Shown piece after piece: positions 7,892-20,189 of a stretch of 64,000 nucleotides of DNA. Position 1 is the stretch's first letter, and each line of letters opens with the position of its first letter. The translations under genes and the position numbers were made by a program. The stretch covers positions 58,979,368 through 59,043,367 of the forward strand of contig NC_090729.1 of assembly GCF_036898095.1 (NCBI RefSeq). Reading direction: 5' to 3'. Source of the DNA: Palaemon carinicauda. Taxonomy: Eukaryota > Arthropoda > Malacostraca > Decapoda > Palaemonidae. Below the pieces are notes generated by a model. The model searched no databases and was not told the origin of the DNA. It was given only the letters and a program-made list of their open reading frames with translations.

Positions 7892-10075
7892 GTCAATGAC
7901 AATTCTTCTATACTTATACCTGTCAAATTCTGGTTTTCTGTACTTAGAATTGAAATCAACCCATCTTCACCATCGTATCTAATTGGTAGGTTTGGAACTT
8001 GGAATTTAATTAATGATAAATTCTTGCACATTTAAATGTGTTTCTTTCATATTTCAAATAAGCCTTATATATTAATACATTAAAGTCTGGATTCTCTTAA
8101 CGACCTGAGGATCAGAGCCCCAGGCGGAACCGCTTAAGGACTATGATATCGGACCAGCGGGGATTTGAACTCTCATCCAGGATATCTGTATGCAGTGAGC
8201 ATACCACTCGGCCACGAAGAAAGATAAAAGTCAATGACAATTCTTCTATACATATACCTGTCAAATTCTGGTTTTCTGTACTTAGAATTGAAATCAACCC
8301 ATCCTCACCATCGTAGCTAATTGGTGGGTTTCGGACTTGGCATTCGATTGATGATAAATTTTTGCACATTTAAACGTGTTTCTTTCATATTTCAAATAAG
8401 CATTATATATTAATACATTAAAGTCTGGATTCGCTTTAACGACCTGGGGATCAGAGCCCCAGGCGGAACTGCCCAAAGACTATGATATCGGACCAGCGGG
8501 GATTTGAACCCTCGTCCAGGATATCTGTATGCCAGTGACCATACCACTCGGCCACGGAGAAAGATAAAAGTCAATGACCATTCTTTTATACATATACCTG
8601 TCAAATTCTGGTTTTCTGTACTAGAATTGAATCAACCCATCTTCACCATCGTAGCTAATGGGTAGGTTTGGGACTTGGCATTCGATTAATGATAAATTTT
8701 TGCACATTTAAACGTGTTTCTTTCATATTCTAAATAAGCCATATATATTAATACATTAAGTCTGGATTCTCTTAACAACCTGGGGATCAGAGCCCCAAGC
8801 GGAACCGCCCAAAGACTCTGATATCGGACCAGCTGGGATTTGAACCCTCGTCCAGGATATCTGTATGCAGTGACCATACCACTTGGCCATGAAGAAAGAT
8901 AAAAGTCAATGACAATTCTTCTATACATATACCTGTCAAATTCTGGTTTTCTGTACTTAGAATTGAAATCAACCAATCCTCACCATCGTAGCTAATTGGT
9001 AGGTTTGGGACTTGTCATTCGATTAATGATATATTTTTGCACATTTAACCTGTTTCTTTCAAATTTCAAATAAGCCATATATATTAATACATTAAAGTCT
9101 GGATTCTCTTAACGACCTGGGGATCAGAGCCCCAGGCGGAACCGCCTAAAGACTATGATATCGGACCAGCAGGGATTTGAACCCTCGTCCAGGATATCTA
9201 TATGCCAGTGTCCATACCACTCGGCCACGAAGAGAGATAAAAGTCAATGACAATTATTCTATACATATAACTGTCAAATTCTGGTTTTCTGTACTTAGAA
9301 TTGAAATCAACCCATCTTCACCATCGTAGCTATTTGGTAGGTTTCGGACTTGGCATTCGATTAATGATAAATTTTTGCACATTTTAAACGTGTTTCTCTC
9401 ATATTTCAAATAAGCCATATATATTAATACATTAAAGTCTGGATTCGATTAACGACCTGGGGATCAGAGCCCCAGGCAGAACGCCAAAGACTATGATATC
9501 GGACCAGCGAGGATTTGAACCCTCGTCCAGGATATCTCTATGCCAGTGACCATACCACTCGGCCACGAAGAAAGATAAAAGTCAATGACAATTATTCTAT
9601 ACATATAACTGTCAAATTCTGGTTTTCTGTACTTAGAATTGAAATCAACCCATCTTCACCATCGTAGCTATTTGGTAGGTTTCGGACTTGGCATTCGATT
9701 AATGATAAATTTTTGCACATTTAAACGTGTTTCTCTCATATTTCAAATAAGCCATATATATTAATACATTAAAGTCTGGATTCGATTAACGACCTGGGGA
9801 TCAGAGCCCCAGGCGGAACTGCCTAAGACTATGATATCGGACCAGCGGGGATTTCAACCCTCATCCAGGATATCTGTATGCCAATGTCCATACCACTCGG
9901 CCACGAAGAAAGATAAAAGTCAATGACAATTCTTCTATACATATACCTGTCAAATTCTTCCGCATCGTATGTAATTGCTAAGTTTGGAACTTGGCCTTTA
10001 ATTAAAGATATATTTTTGCACATTGAAACGTGTTTCTTTCATATTTCAAATAAGCCTTATATATTAATACATTAA

Positions 10076-13000
10076 CCCTGGATAGGTACGCTCCTCGGAC
10101 ACACCTTTAAGGGTATACTCGGACGCGAACAACCCCGACGGCAAAAAAAATTCTTGAAAAATCAGTTTTTCCAGTAACCTCCTTTTTTCTTTTGCCAAAA
10201 AAAATTCAATGAATGCTTAAAACAACTGTAAAGATAAATACTATTCATCTGCAAAAAAACTTTTTATTATAAATATTTTAAAAAATTAAGTAGAAAAAAA
10301 AGACCTGACATAAAAATTCATAAAAAAAAAGTTTATACATATATACACAAATCCTTTTAGGAATTGATTCTTGAATGTTTAGGACACATCTTGATGTATT
10401 TTGGATGAAGTCAGACCCATGGAGGTGAAGATCTGAAATGAGAAAAAAAGGGTAACTTTTTTGGCCAAAATAATTTGTCCAAATTTCATGAATTTTTTTG
10501 GTTACCCAAATGAAATAGGAAGTGGCTAATTTTTTTAGGGAATAAACATATGTCATCCTAAAATAGAAATATGTAAAAAAAATCTTCATTATTTTGTAAA
10601 TTACATTTATATCAGGGGCCATATCTAAAGGTAATTTTTTGAGTACTTAGAAATTTCGTAAAAAAATACATATATTTAATATATAATATGATATTTATGC
10701 AGGTAAAAATATACCAAAATATCACAAATTCTATAGGGAACAAGAATATATATAGATAGGGCAGCTTACGCTTCGGATATGTCCACAAAATGGCCGCCAA
10801 CCACACTGACTCAGACTCCCTAATCTGCCACTTGAAATGTAGGAAGGGTATGTCAATTTCAAGGTGTTATTTACTAATCTAATTATTATTGGATATGCAT
10901 AAAAATTGTATGGTGGGTTGCTGGATAATTGTTGATTATTTTACGACTATAAAATTAAAATTCTGACCCAAAAACATTTTTTGAAGGGAAATAAAATCGA
11001 AAAAAAAAAATGTAAAACAATAAAATATTTTAGCTAAAAAAATTTGATGATATTCAATCAAAAAAAAAGTAAACAAAATTTTCCGACAAATAAACATCTA
11101 GAGGAATCATTACTCTGTGATAGTTCCTTAGTACGTAGTAATTTTGAAAGAATTGGGAAAAAACGAAAAAATGGCAATCACCGGAAAATCGAACACATAC
11201 CTATATATACGCCATAGCCATATCTGGCTAAAAAAAAGATAGGCATGGGTAGCCAGATCATCTAGAAACACTTTCCAACACTATAAAAATATAAGTTTTG
11301 CGACACTACTTGCCAATTCCTTACGGTAACATGACTAAGCAAAAAAATGCAAAACAAATAAAAAGGGGCACTCGCGGAAAAATGGCTAACATTCTAATAT
11401 ACGGCATTTCAGAAAAAAAAAAATTCAGCCACGTGCTAGGCAAACCATCAAGGCACATTTCCCGACAAATAAACATCTAAATGAATCATTACTCTGTGAT
11501 AGTTCCTTAGTACGTAGTAATTTTGAAAGAAATGGGAAAAAACGAAAAAATGGCAATCACAGGAAAATCGAACACATACCTATATATACGCCATATCTGG
11601 CTAAAAAAAGAAGATAGGCATGGGTAGCCAGATCATCTAGAAACACTTTCCAACACTATAAAATTATAAGTTTTGCGACACTACTTGCCAATTCCTTACG
11701 GTAACATGACTAAGCAAAAACATGCAAAACAAATAAAAAGGGGCACTCGTGGAAAAATGGCCATTCTAATATACGGCATTTCAGAAAAAAAAAAATTTCA
11801 GCCACGTGCTAGGCAAACCATCAAGGCACATTTTCCGACAAATAAACATATAAATGAAATATTACTCTGTGATAGTTCCTTAGTACGTAGTAATTTTGAA
11901 AGAAATGGGAAAAAACGAAAAAATGGCAATCACAGGAAAATCGAACACACACTTATATATACGCCATATCTGGCTAAAAAAAAAATAGGCATGGGTAGCC
12001 AGATCATCTAGAAACACTTTCCAACACTATAAGAATATAAGTTTTGCGACACTACTTGCCAATTCGTTACGGTAACATGACTAAGCAAAAAAATGCAAAA
12101 CAAATAAAAAGGGGCACTCGCGGAAAAATGCCCAACATTCTAATATACGGCATCTCAGATAAAAAAAAAAAGACATGCACGTGTTAGCCCAACCATCAAG
12201 GCACATTTTCTAACACATAAACATGAAAAAATAATCAATAATATACGGCAATTCCTTACTGCGTAGTAAATAATTACAAATATTAAAAAAAAAACAGAAA
12301 TTGGAAACCGCAGTTAAATACCCAATATACCAATAACTACGTCGTATCTGACAAAAACAAAATCACGCATGGGTAGCCAAATCATCTAGACACACTTTCC
12401 AACACTAAAAAAGCAAAAGTTTTACGACACTATTTCGCAATATCTTACGGAAAAATGACTTGGCAAAAAAATGAAAAAAAATGAAAAAGGGACAGTCGCG
12501 GTAAAATGCCCGACATTCTAATATACGGCATCACAGATAAAAAAAAGACATGCACGTGTTAGCCCAACCATCAAGGCACACTTTCTAACACATAAAAATG
12601 AAAAAAAAAATGAATAATATACGGCAATTCCTTACTACGTAGTAATTTTTACAAATATTGAAAAAAAAACAGAAATTGGTAACAGCAGTTAAATACCCAA
12701 TATACCAATAACTACGTCGTATCTGACAAAAACAAAGTCATGCATGGGTAGCCAGATCATTTAGACACACTTTCCAACACTAAACAAGCAAAAGTTTTAC
12801 GACACTATTTGGCAATATCTTACAGAAAAATGACTTGGCAAAAAAATGAAAAAAAATGAAAAAGGGGCACTCGCGGTAAAATGGTCCTCGTTGTGATGAA
12901 CGACATTTAAACTAAAAAAAAAAATCATGCATATGGTAGCCAAACAATCTACCAAGACTTTCAACAACTGATAACCTATACAAGTTGCACCATTCTACGA

Positions 13001-13268
13001 CAATTTCATAATACGTAATAACTTTGATATTTAAGCAAACTACCTCAGAAGGGTAAACTCGGTCGCGCTCGACCCCGACGCGTCTCAGAAATCGGGGCAG
13101 GAGTACAGCTACAGCAATGCACATCTGGACACTACTAGAGCGTGTAGGGGAGACACCTCCTGCAGGTCGATCACCCACAAATTCAGTCACGGGGGTGAGT
13201 CACGTGAGAAAAACCTGTTTTTTTTTTTACGCTAGGGGTAGCGAACAACCCACCGTACCTATCCAGGG
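10076..13268 (+). mobile_element. Non-autonomous piggyBac-like element, complete copy 1 (3193 bp)
   Basis: The ends are CCCTGGATAGGTACG (10076-10090) and its inverse CGTACCTATCCAGGG (13254-13268). They are flanked by TTAA at 10072-10075 and 13269-13272, while uninterrupted satellite has a single TTAA at that point. TTAA duplication with CCC/GGG termini is the piggyBac signature. A 30-nt sequence near each end (10111-10140 and 13051-13080) repeats in direct orientation with 5 differences. The left kilobase is A/T-rich without a gene, and the right two thirds is subrepeats. No DDD transposase is present, so mobility would need a transposase supplied elsewhere. Confidence 0.85.
11078..12960 (+). 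repeat. 187-bp subrepeats inside piggyBac-like copy 1
   Basis: AGCCAGATCATCTAG-like strings recur at 11251, 11626, 11997, 12375 and 12750, about 375 bp apart. A related string AGGCAAACCATCAAGG falls midway (for example near 11438). The basic unit is thus about 187 bp, arranged as alternating A and B types, with roughly ten units. B units carry CACGTG and TACGTA palindromes. Divergence rises toward the right end. Confidence 0.85.
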
Positions 13269-16200
13269 TTAAAGTCTGGATTCGCTTAACGACCTGGGGA
13301 TCAGAGCCCCAGGCAGAACTGCCCAAAGACTATGATATCGGACCAGCGGGGATTTGAACCCTCATCCAGGATATCTGTATGCCAGTGTCCATACCACTCG
13401 GCCACGAAGAAAGATAAAAGTCAATGACAATTCTTCTATACATATACCTGTCAAATTCTGGTTTTCTGTACTTAGAATTGAAATCAACCCATCTTCACCA
13501 TCGTATCTAATTGGTAGGTTTGGAACTTGGCATTTAATTAATGATAAATTCTTGCACATTTAAATGTGTTTCTTTCATATTTCAAATAAGCCTTATATAT
13601 TAATACATTAAAGTCTGGATTCTCTTAACGACCTGAGGATCAGAGCCCCAGGCGGAACCGCTTAAGGACTATGATATCGGACCAGCGGGGATTTGAACTC
13701 TCATCCAGGATATCTGTATGCCAGTGAGCATACCACTCGGCCACGAAGAAAGATAAAAGTCAATGACAATTCTTCTATACATATACCTGTCAAATTCTGG
13801 TTTTCTGTACTTAGAATTGAAATCAACCCATCCTCACCATCGTAGCTAATTGGTGGGTTTGGGACTTGGCATTCGATTGATGATAAATTTTTGCACATTT
13901 AAACGTGTTTCTTTCATATTTCAAATAAGCATTATATATTAATACATTAAAGTCTGGATTCGCTTAACGACCTGGGGATCAGAGCCCCAGGCGGAACTGC
14001 CCAAAGACTATGATATCGGACCAGCAGGGATTTGAACCCTCGTCCAGGATATCTGTATGCCAGTGACCATACCACTCGGCCACGGAGAAAGATAAAAGTC
14101 AATGACCATTCTTTTATACATATACCTGTCAAATTCTGGTTTTCTGTACTTAGAATTGAAATCAACCCATCTTCACCATCGTAGCTAATGGGTAGGTTTG
14201 GGACTTGGCATTCGATTAATGATAAATTTTTGCACATTTAAACGTGTTTCTTTCATATTCTAAATAAGCCATATATATATTAATACATTTAAGTCTGGAT
14301 TCTCTTAACAACCTGGGGATCAGATCCCCAGGCGTAACCGCCCAAAGACTCTGATATCGGACCAGCTGGGATTTGAACCCTCGTCCAGGATATCTGTATG
14401 CAGTGACCATACCACTTGGCCATGAAGAAAGATAAAAGTCAATGACAATTCTTCTATACATATACCTGTCAAATTCTGGTTTTCTGTACTTAGAATTGAA
14501 ATCAACCAATCCTCACCATCGTAGCTAATTGGTAGGTTTGGGACTTGTCATTCGATTAATGATATATTTTTGCACATTTAACCTGTTTCTTTCAAATTTC
14601 AAATAAGCCATATATATTAATACATTAAAGTCTGGATTCTCTTAACGACCTGGGGATCAGAGCCCCAGGCGGATCCACCCAAAGACTATGATATCGGACC
14701 AGCGGGGATTTCAACCCTTGTCCAGGATATCTATATGCCAGTGACCATACCACTCGGCCACGAAAAAAGATAAAAGTCAATGACAATTTTTCTATAAACA
14801 TACCTGTCAAAGTCTGGTTTTCTGTACTTAGAATTGAAATCAACCCATCTTCCCCATCGTAGCTAATTGGTAGGTTTGGGACTTGGCATTCGATTAATGA
14901 TAATTTTTTGCAAATTTAAACGTGTTTCGTTCATATTTCAAATAAGCCAAATATATCAATACATTAAAGTGTGGATTCGCTTAACGACCTGGGGATCAGA
15001 GCCCCAGGCGGAACTGCCCAAAGACTATGATATCGGACCAGCGGGGATTTGAACCCTCATCCAGGATATCTGTATGCCAGTGTCCATACCACTCGGCCAC
15101 GAAGAAAGATTAAAGTCAATGACAATTCTTCTATACATATACCTGTCAAATTCTGGTTTTCTGTACTTAGAATTGAAATCAACCCATCTTCACCATCGTA
15201 TTTAATTGGTAGGTTTGGAACTTGGCATTCAATTAATGATAAATTTTGCACATTTAAACGTGTTTCTTTCATATTTTAAATAAGCCATATATATTAATAC
15301 ATTAAAGTCTGGATTCTCTTAACGACCTGGGGATCAGAGCCCCAGGCAGAAACGCCCAAAGACTATGATATCGGACCAGCGGGGATTTGAACCCTCGTCC
15401 AGGATATCTGTATGCCAGTGACCATACCACTCGGCCACGAAGAAAGATAAGAGTTAATGACAATTATTCTATACATATAACTGTCAAATTCTGGTTTTCT
15501 GTACTTAGAATTGAAATCAACCCATCTTCACCATCGTAGCTAATTGGTAGGTTTGGGACTTGGCATTCGATTAATGATATATTTTTGCATATTTAAACGT
15601 GTTTCTTTCATATTTAAAATAAGCCATATATATTAATACATTAAAGTCTGTATTCTCTTAACGACCTGGGGATCAGAGCCCCAGGCAGAAACGCCCAAAG
15701 ACTATGATATCGGACCAGCGGGGATTTGAACCCTAGTCCAGGATATCTGTATGCCAGTGACCTTACCACTCGGCCACGAAGAAATATAAAAGTCAATGAC
15801 AATTCTTCTATACATATACCTGTCAAATTATGGTTTTCTGTACTTAGAATTGAAATCAACCCATCTTCACCATCGTAGCTAATTGGTAGGTTTGGGACTT
15901 GGCATTCGATTAATGATAAATTTTTGCACATTTAAACATGGTTCTTTCATACTCCAAATAAGCCTTATATTATAATACATTAAAGTCTGGATTCTCTTAA
16001 CGACCTGGGGATCAGAGCCCCAGCCGGAACCGCCCAAAGACTCTGATATCGGACTAGCGGGGATTTGAACCCTCGTCCATGATATCTGTATGTCAGTGAC
16101 CATACCACTCGGCCACGAAGAAAGATAAAAGTCAATATCAATTTTTCTATACATATACCTGTCAAATTCTGGTTTTCTGTACTTAGAATTGAAATCAACC

Positions 16201-16999
16201 CATCTTCACCATCTTTGTTAATTGGTAGGTTTGGGACTTGGCATTCGATTAATAATATATTTTTGCACATTTAAACGTGATTCTTTCATATTTCAAATAA
16301 GCCATATATATTAATACATGAAAGTCTGGATTCTTTTAACAACCTGGGGATCGGAGCCACAGGCGGAACCGCCCAAAGACTCTGATATCGGACCAGCGGG
16401 GATTTGAACCCTCGTCCAGGATATCAGTATGCCAGTGACCATACCACTCAGCCACGAAGAAAGATAAAAGTCAATGACAATTTTTCTATACATATACCTG
16501 TCAAATTCTGGTTTTCTGTACTTAGAATTGAAATCAACCCATCTTCACCATCGTAGCTATTTGGTAGGTTTCGGACTTGGCATTCGATTAATGATAAATT
16601 TTTGCACATTTAAACGCGTTTCTCTCATATTTCAAATAAGCCATATATATTAATACATTAAAGTCTGGATTCTCTTAACGACCTGGGGATCAGAGCCCCA
16701 GGCGGAACTGCCCAAAGACTATGATATCGGACCAACGGGGATTTAACCCTCATCCAGGATATCTGTATGCCAATGTCCATACCACTCGGCCACGAAGAAA
16801 GATAAAAGTCAATGACAATTCTTCTATACATATACCTGTCAAATTCTGGTTTTCTGTACTTAGAATTGAAATCCACCCATCTTCCGCATCGTATGTAATT
16901 GCTAGGTTTGGAACTTGGCCTTTAATTAAAGATATATTTTTGCACATTTAAACGTGTTTCTTTCATATTTCAAATAAGCCTTATATATTAATACATTAA
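13269..16999. repeat. 339-bp satellite array 2 (11 monomers)
   Basis: The length is 3731 bp, eleven monomers, bounded on both sides by piggyBac-like elements in the same TTAA phase. Several monomers carry GATTAAAGTC or GATAAGAGTT instead of GATAAAAGTC, which removes the minus-strand TTTT. There is no gene. Confidence 0.95.
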
Positions 17000-19900
17000 C
17001 CCTGGATAGGTACGCTCCTCGGACACACCTTTAAGGGTATACTCGGACGCGAACGACCCCGACGGCAAAAAAAATTCTTGAAAAATCAGTTTTTCCAGTA
17101 ACCTCCTTTTTTCTTTTGCCAAAAAAAATTCAATGAATGCTTAAAACAACTGTAAAGATAAATACTATTCATCTGCAAAAAAACTTTTTATTATAAATAT
17201 TTTAAAAAATTAAGTAGAAAAAAAAGACCTGACATAAAAATTCATAAAAAAAAAGTTTATACATATATACACAAATCCTTTTAGGAATTGATTCTTGAAT
17301 GTTTAGGACACATCTTGATGTATTTTGGATGAAGTCAGACCCATGGAGGTGAAGATCTGAAATGAGAAAAAAAGGGTAACTTTTTTGGCCAAAATAATTT
17401 GTCCAAATTTCATGAATTTTTTTGGTTACCCAAATGAAATAGGAAGTGGCTAATTTTTTTAGGGAATAAACATATGTCATCCTAAAATAGAAATATGTAA
17501 AAAAATCTTCATTATTTTGTAAATTACATTTATATCAGGGGCCATATCTAAAGGTAATTTTTTGAGTACTTAGAAATTTCGTAAAAAAATACATATATTT
17601 AATATATAATATGATATTTATGCAGGTAAAAATATACCAAAATATCACAAATTCTATAGGGAACAAGAATATATATAGATAGGGCAGCTTACGCTTCGGA
17701 TATGTCCACAAAATGGCCGCCAACCACACTGACTCAGACTCCCTAATCTGCCACTTGAAATGTAGGAAGGGTATGTCAATTTCAAGGTGTTATTTACTAA
17801 TCTAATTATTATTGGATATGCATAAAAATTGTATGGTGGGTTACTGGATAATTGTTGATTATTTTACGACTATAAAATTAAAATTCTGACCCAAAAAAAT
17901 TTTTTTGAAGGGAAATAAAATCGAAAAAAAAAATGTAAAACAATAAAATATTTTAGCTAAAAAAATTTGATGATATTCAATCAAAAAAAAAGTAAACAAA
18001 ATTTTCCGACAAATAAACATCTAGAGGAATCATTACTCTGTGATAGTTCCTTAGTACGTAGTAATTTTGAAAGAATTGGGAAAAAACGAAAAAATGGCAA
18101 TCACCGGAAAATCGAACACATACCTATATATACGCCATAGCCATATCTGGCTAAAAAAAAGATAGGCATGGGTAGCCAGATCATTTAGAAACACTTTCCA
18201 ACACTATAAAAATATAAGTTTTGCGACACTACTTGCCAATTCCTTACGGTAACATGACTAAGCAAAAAAATGCAAAACAAATAAAAAGGGGCACTCGCGG
18301 AAAAATGGCTAACATTCTAATATACGGCATTTCAGAAAAAAAAAATTCAGCCACGTGCTAGGCAAACCATCAAGGCACATTTCCCGACAAATAAACATCT
18401 AAATGAATCATTACTCTGTGATAGTTCCTTAGTACGTAGTAATTTTGAAAGAAATGGGAAAAAACGAAAAAATGGCAATCACAGGAAAATCGAACAAATA
18501 CCTATATATACGCCATATCTGGCTAAAAAAAGAAGATAGGCATGGGTAGCCAGATCATCTAGAAACACTTTCCAACACTATAAAATTATAAGTTTTGCGA
18601 CACAACTTGCCAATTCCTTACGGTAACATGACTAAGCAAAAACATGCAAAACAAATAAAAAGGGGCACTCGTGGAAAAATGGCCATTCTAATATACGGCA
18701 TTTCAGAAAAAAAAAATTTCAGCCACGTGCTAGGCCAACCATCAAGGCACATTTTCCGACAAATAAACATATAAATGAAATATTACTCTGTGATAGTTCC
18801 TTAGTACGTAGTAATTTTGAAAGAAATGGGAAAAAACGAAAAAATGGCAATCACAGGAAAATCGAACACACACTTATATATACGCCATATCTGGCTAAAA
18901 AAAAAATAGGCATGGGTAGCCAGATCATCTAGAAACACTTTCCAACACTATAAAAATATAAGTTTTGCGACACTACCTGCCAATTCGTTACGGTAACATG
19001 ACTAAGCAAAAAAATGCAAAACAAATAAAAAGGGGCACTCGCGGAAAAATGCCCAACATTCTAATATACGGCATCTCAGATAAAAAAAAAAAGACATGCA
19101 CGTGTTAGCCCAACCATCAAGGCACACTTTCTAACACATAAACATGAAAAAAAAATCAATAATATACGGCAATTCCTTACTGCGTAGTAAATAATTACAA
19201 ATATTAAAAAAAAAACAGAAATTGGCAACCGCAGTTAAATACCCAATATACCAATAACTACGTCGTATCTGACAAAAACAAAATCACGCATGGGTAGCCA
19301 AATCATCTAGACACACTTTCCAACACTAAAAAAGCAAAAGTTTTACGACACTATTTCGCAATATCTTACGGAAAAATGACTTGGCAAAAAAATGAAAAAA
19401 AATGAAAAAGGGACAGTCGCGGTAAAATGCCCGACATTCTAATATACGGCATCTCAGATAAAAAAAAAGACATGCACGTGTTAGCCCAACCATCAAGGCA
19501 CACTTTCTAACACATAAAAATGAAAAAAAAAATGAATAATATACGGCAATTCCTTACTACGTAGTAATTTTTACAAATATTGAAAAAAAAACAGAAATTG
19601 GTAACAGCAGTTAAATACCCAATATACCAATAACTACGTCGTATCTGACAAAAACAAAGTCATGCATGGGTAGCCAGATCATTTAGACACACTTTCCAAC
19701 ACTAAACAAGCAAAAGTTTTACGACACTATTTGGCAATATCTTACAGAAAAATGACTTGGCAAAAAAATGAAAAAAAATGAAAAAGGGGCACTCGCGGTA
19801 AAATGGTCCTCGTTGTGATGAACGACATTTAAACTAAAAAAAAAAATCATGCATATGGTAGCCAAACAATCTACCAAGACTTTCAACAACTGATAACCTA

Positions 19901-20189
19901 TACAATTTGCACCATTCTACGACAATTTTATAATACGTAATAACTTTGATAATTAAGCAAACTACCTCAGAAGGGTAAACTCGGTCGCGCTCGACCCCGA
20001 CGCGTCTCAGAAATCGGGGCAGGAGTACAGCTACAGCAATGCACATCTGGACACTACTAGAGCGTGTAGGGGAGACACCTCCTGCAGGTCGATCACCCAC
20101 AAATTCAGTCACGGGGGTGAGTCACGTGAGAAAAACCTGTTTTTTTTTTACGCTAGGGGTAGCGAACAACCCACCGTACCTATCCAGGG
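17000..20189 (+). mobile_element. Non-autonomous piggyBac-like element, complete copy 2 (3190 bp)
   Basis: The inverted repeats are at 17000-17014 and 20175-20189, with TTAA at 16996-16999 and 20190-20193. It is collinear with copy 1 and differs by scattered substitutions and A-run lengths. The left direct repeat reads GAACGACCCCGACG, one base closer to the right one than in copy 1. It has the same gene-free A/T-rich left part and no transposase. Confidence 0.85.
18001..19890 (+). repeat. 187-bp subrepeats inside piggyBac-like copy 2
   Basis: The array has the same alternating A/B units as in the first complete copy, in the same order. This places the subrepeat expansion before duplication of the element. 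Confidence 0.8.

Larger units (their letters stand above)
7741..10075. repeat. 339-bp tRNA-derived satellite array 1 (7 monomers)
   Basis: Seven head-to-tail monomers begin with TTAAAGTCTGG; the first spacing is 339 (7741 to 8080) and the next 338. The last monomer has lost about 36 bp in its AATTCTGGTTTTC region, near 9955-9960, which accounts for the shortfall from 7 x 339. Each monomer holds, on the minus strand, Pol III A and B boxes, a GC hairpin and A/T-rich sequence. Short frames on both strands are by-products of the repeat. Confidence 0.95.
13269..20189. repeat. Higher-order unit: 11 monomers plus piggyBac-like element (6.9 kb)
   Basis: The array and the following element repeat as one block. 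Features at the block start recur 6921 bp later (for example the first monomer's frame at 13354 and 20275), with small indels bringing the offset to 6918 by 15641 and 22559. The element was therefore copied together with its satellite. Confidence 0.8.

Noticed and set aside
7741..10075. A CRISPR array
   Set aside because: Repeats are 339 bp with no unique spacers, no cas genes are present and the sequence is eukaryotic.
10278..10806. Transposase in the piggyBac-like element (minus-strand frames of 114 and 64 codons)
   Set aside because: The translations are Phe/Tyr/Ile-rich as expected from A/T-rich DNA, far too short and without the catalytic aspartates of a piggyBac transposase.
10072..13272. 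Tc1/mariner-type element
   Set aside because: The duplicated target is TTAA, not just TA, and termini start CCC, which fits piggyBac better.
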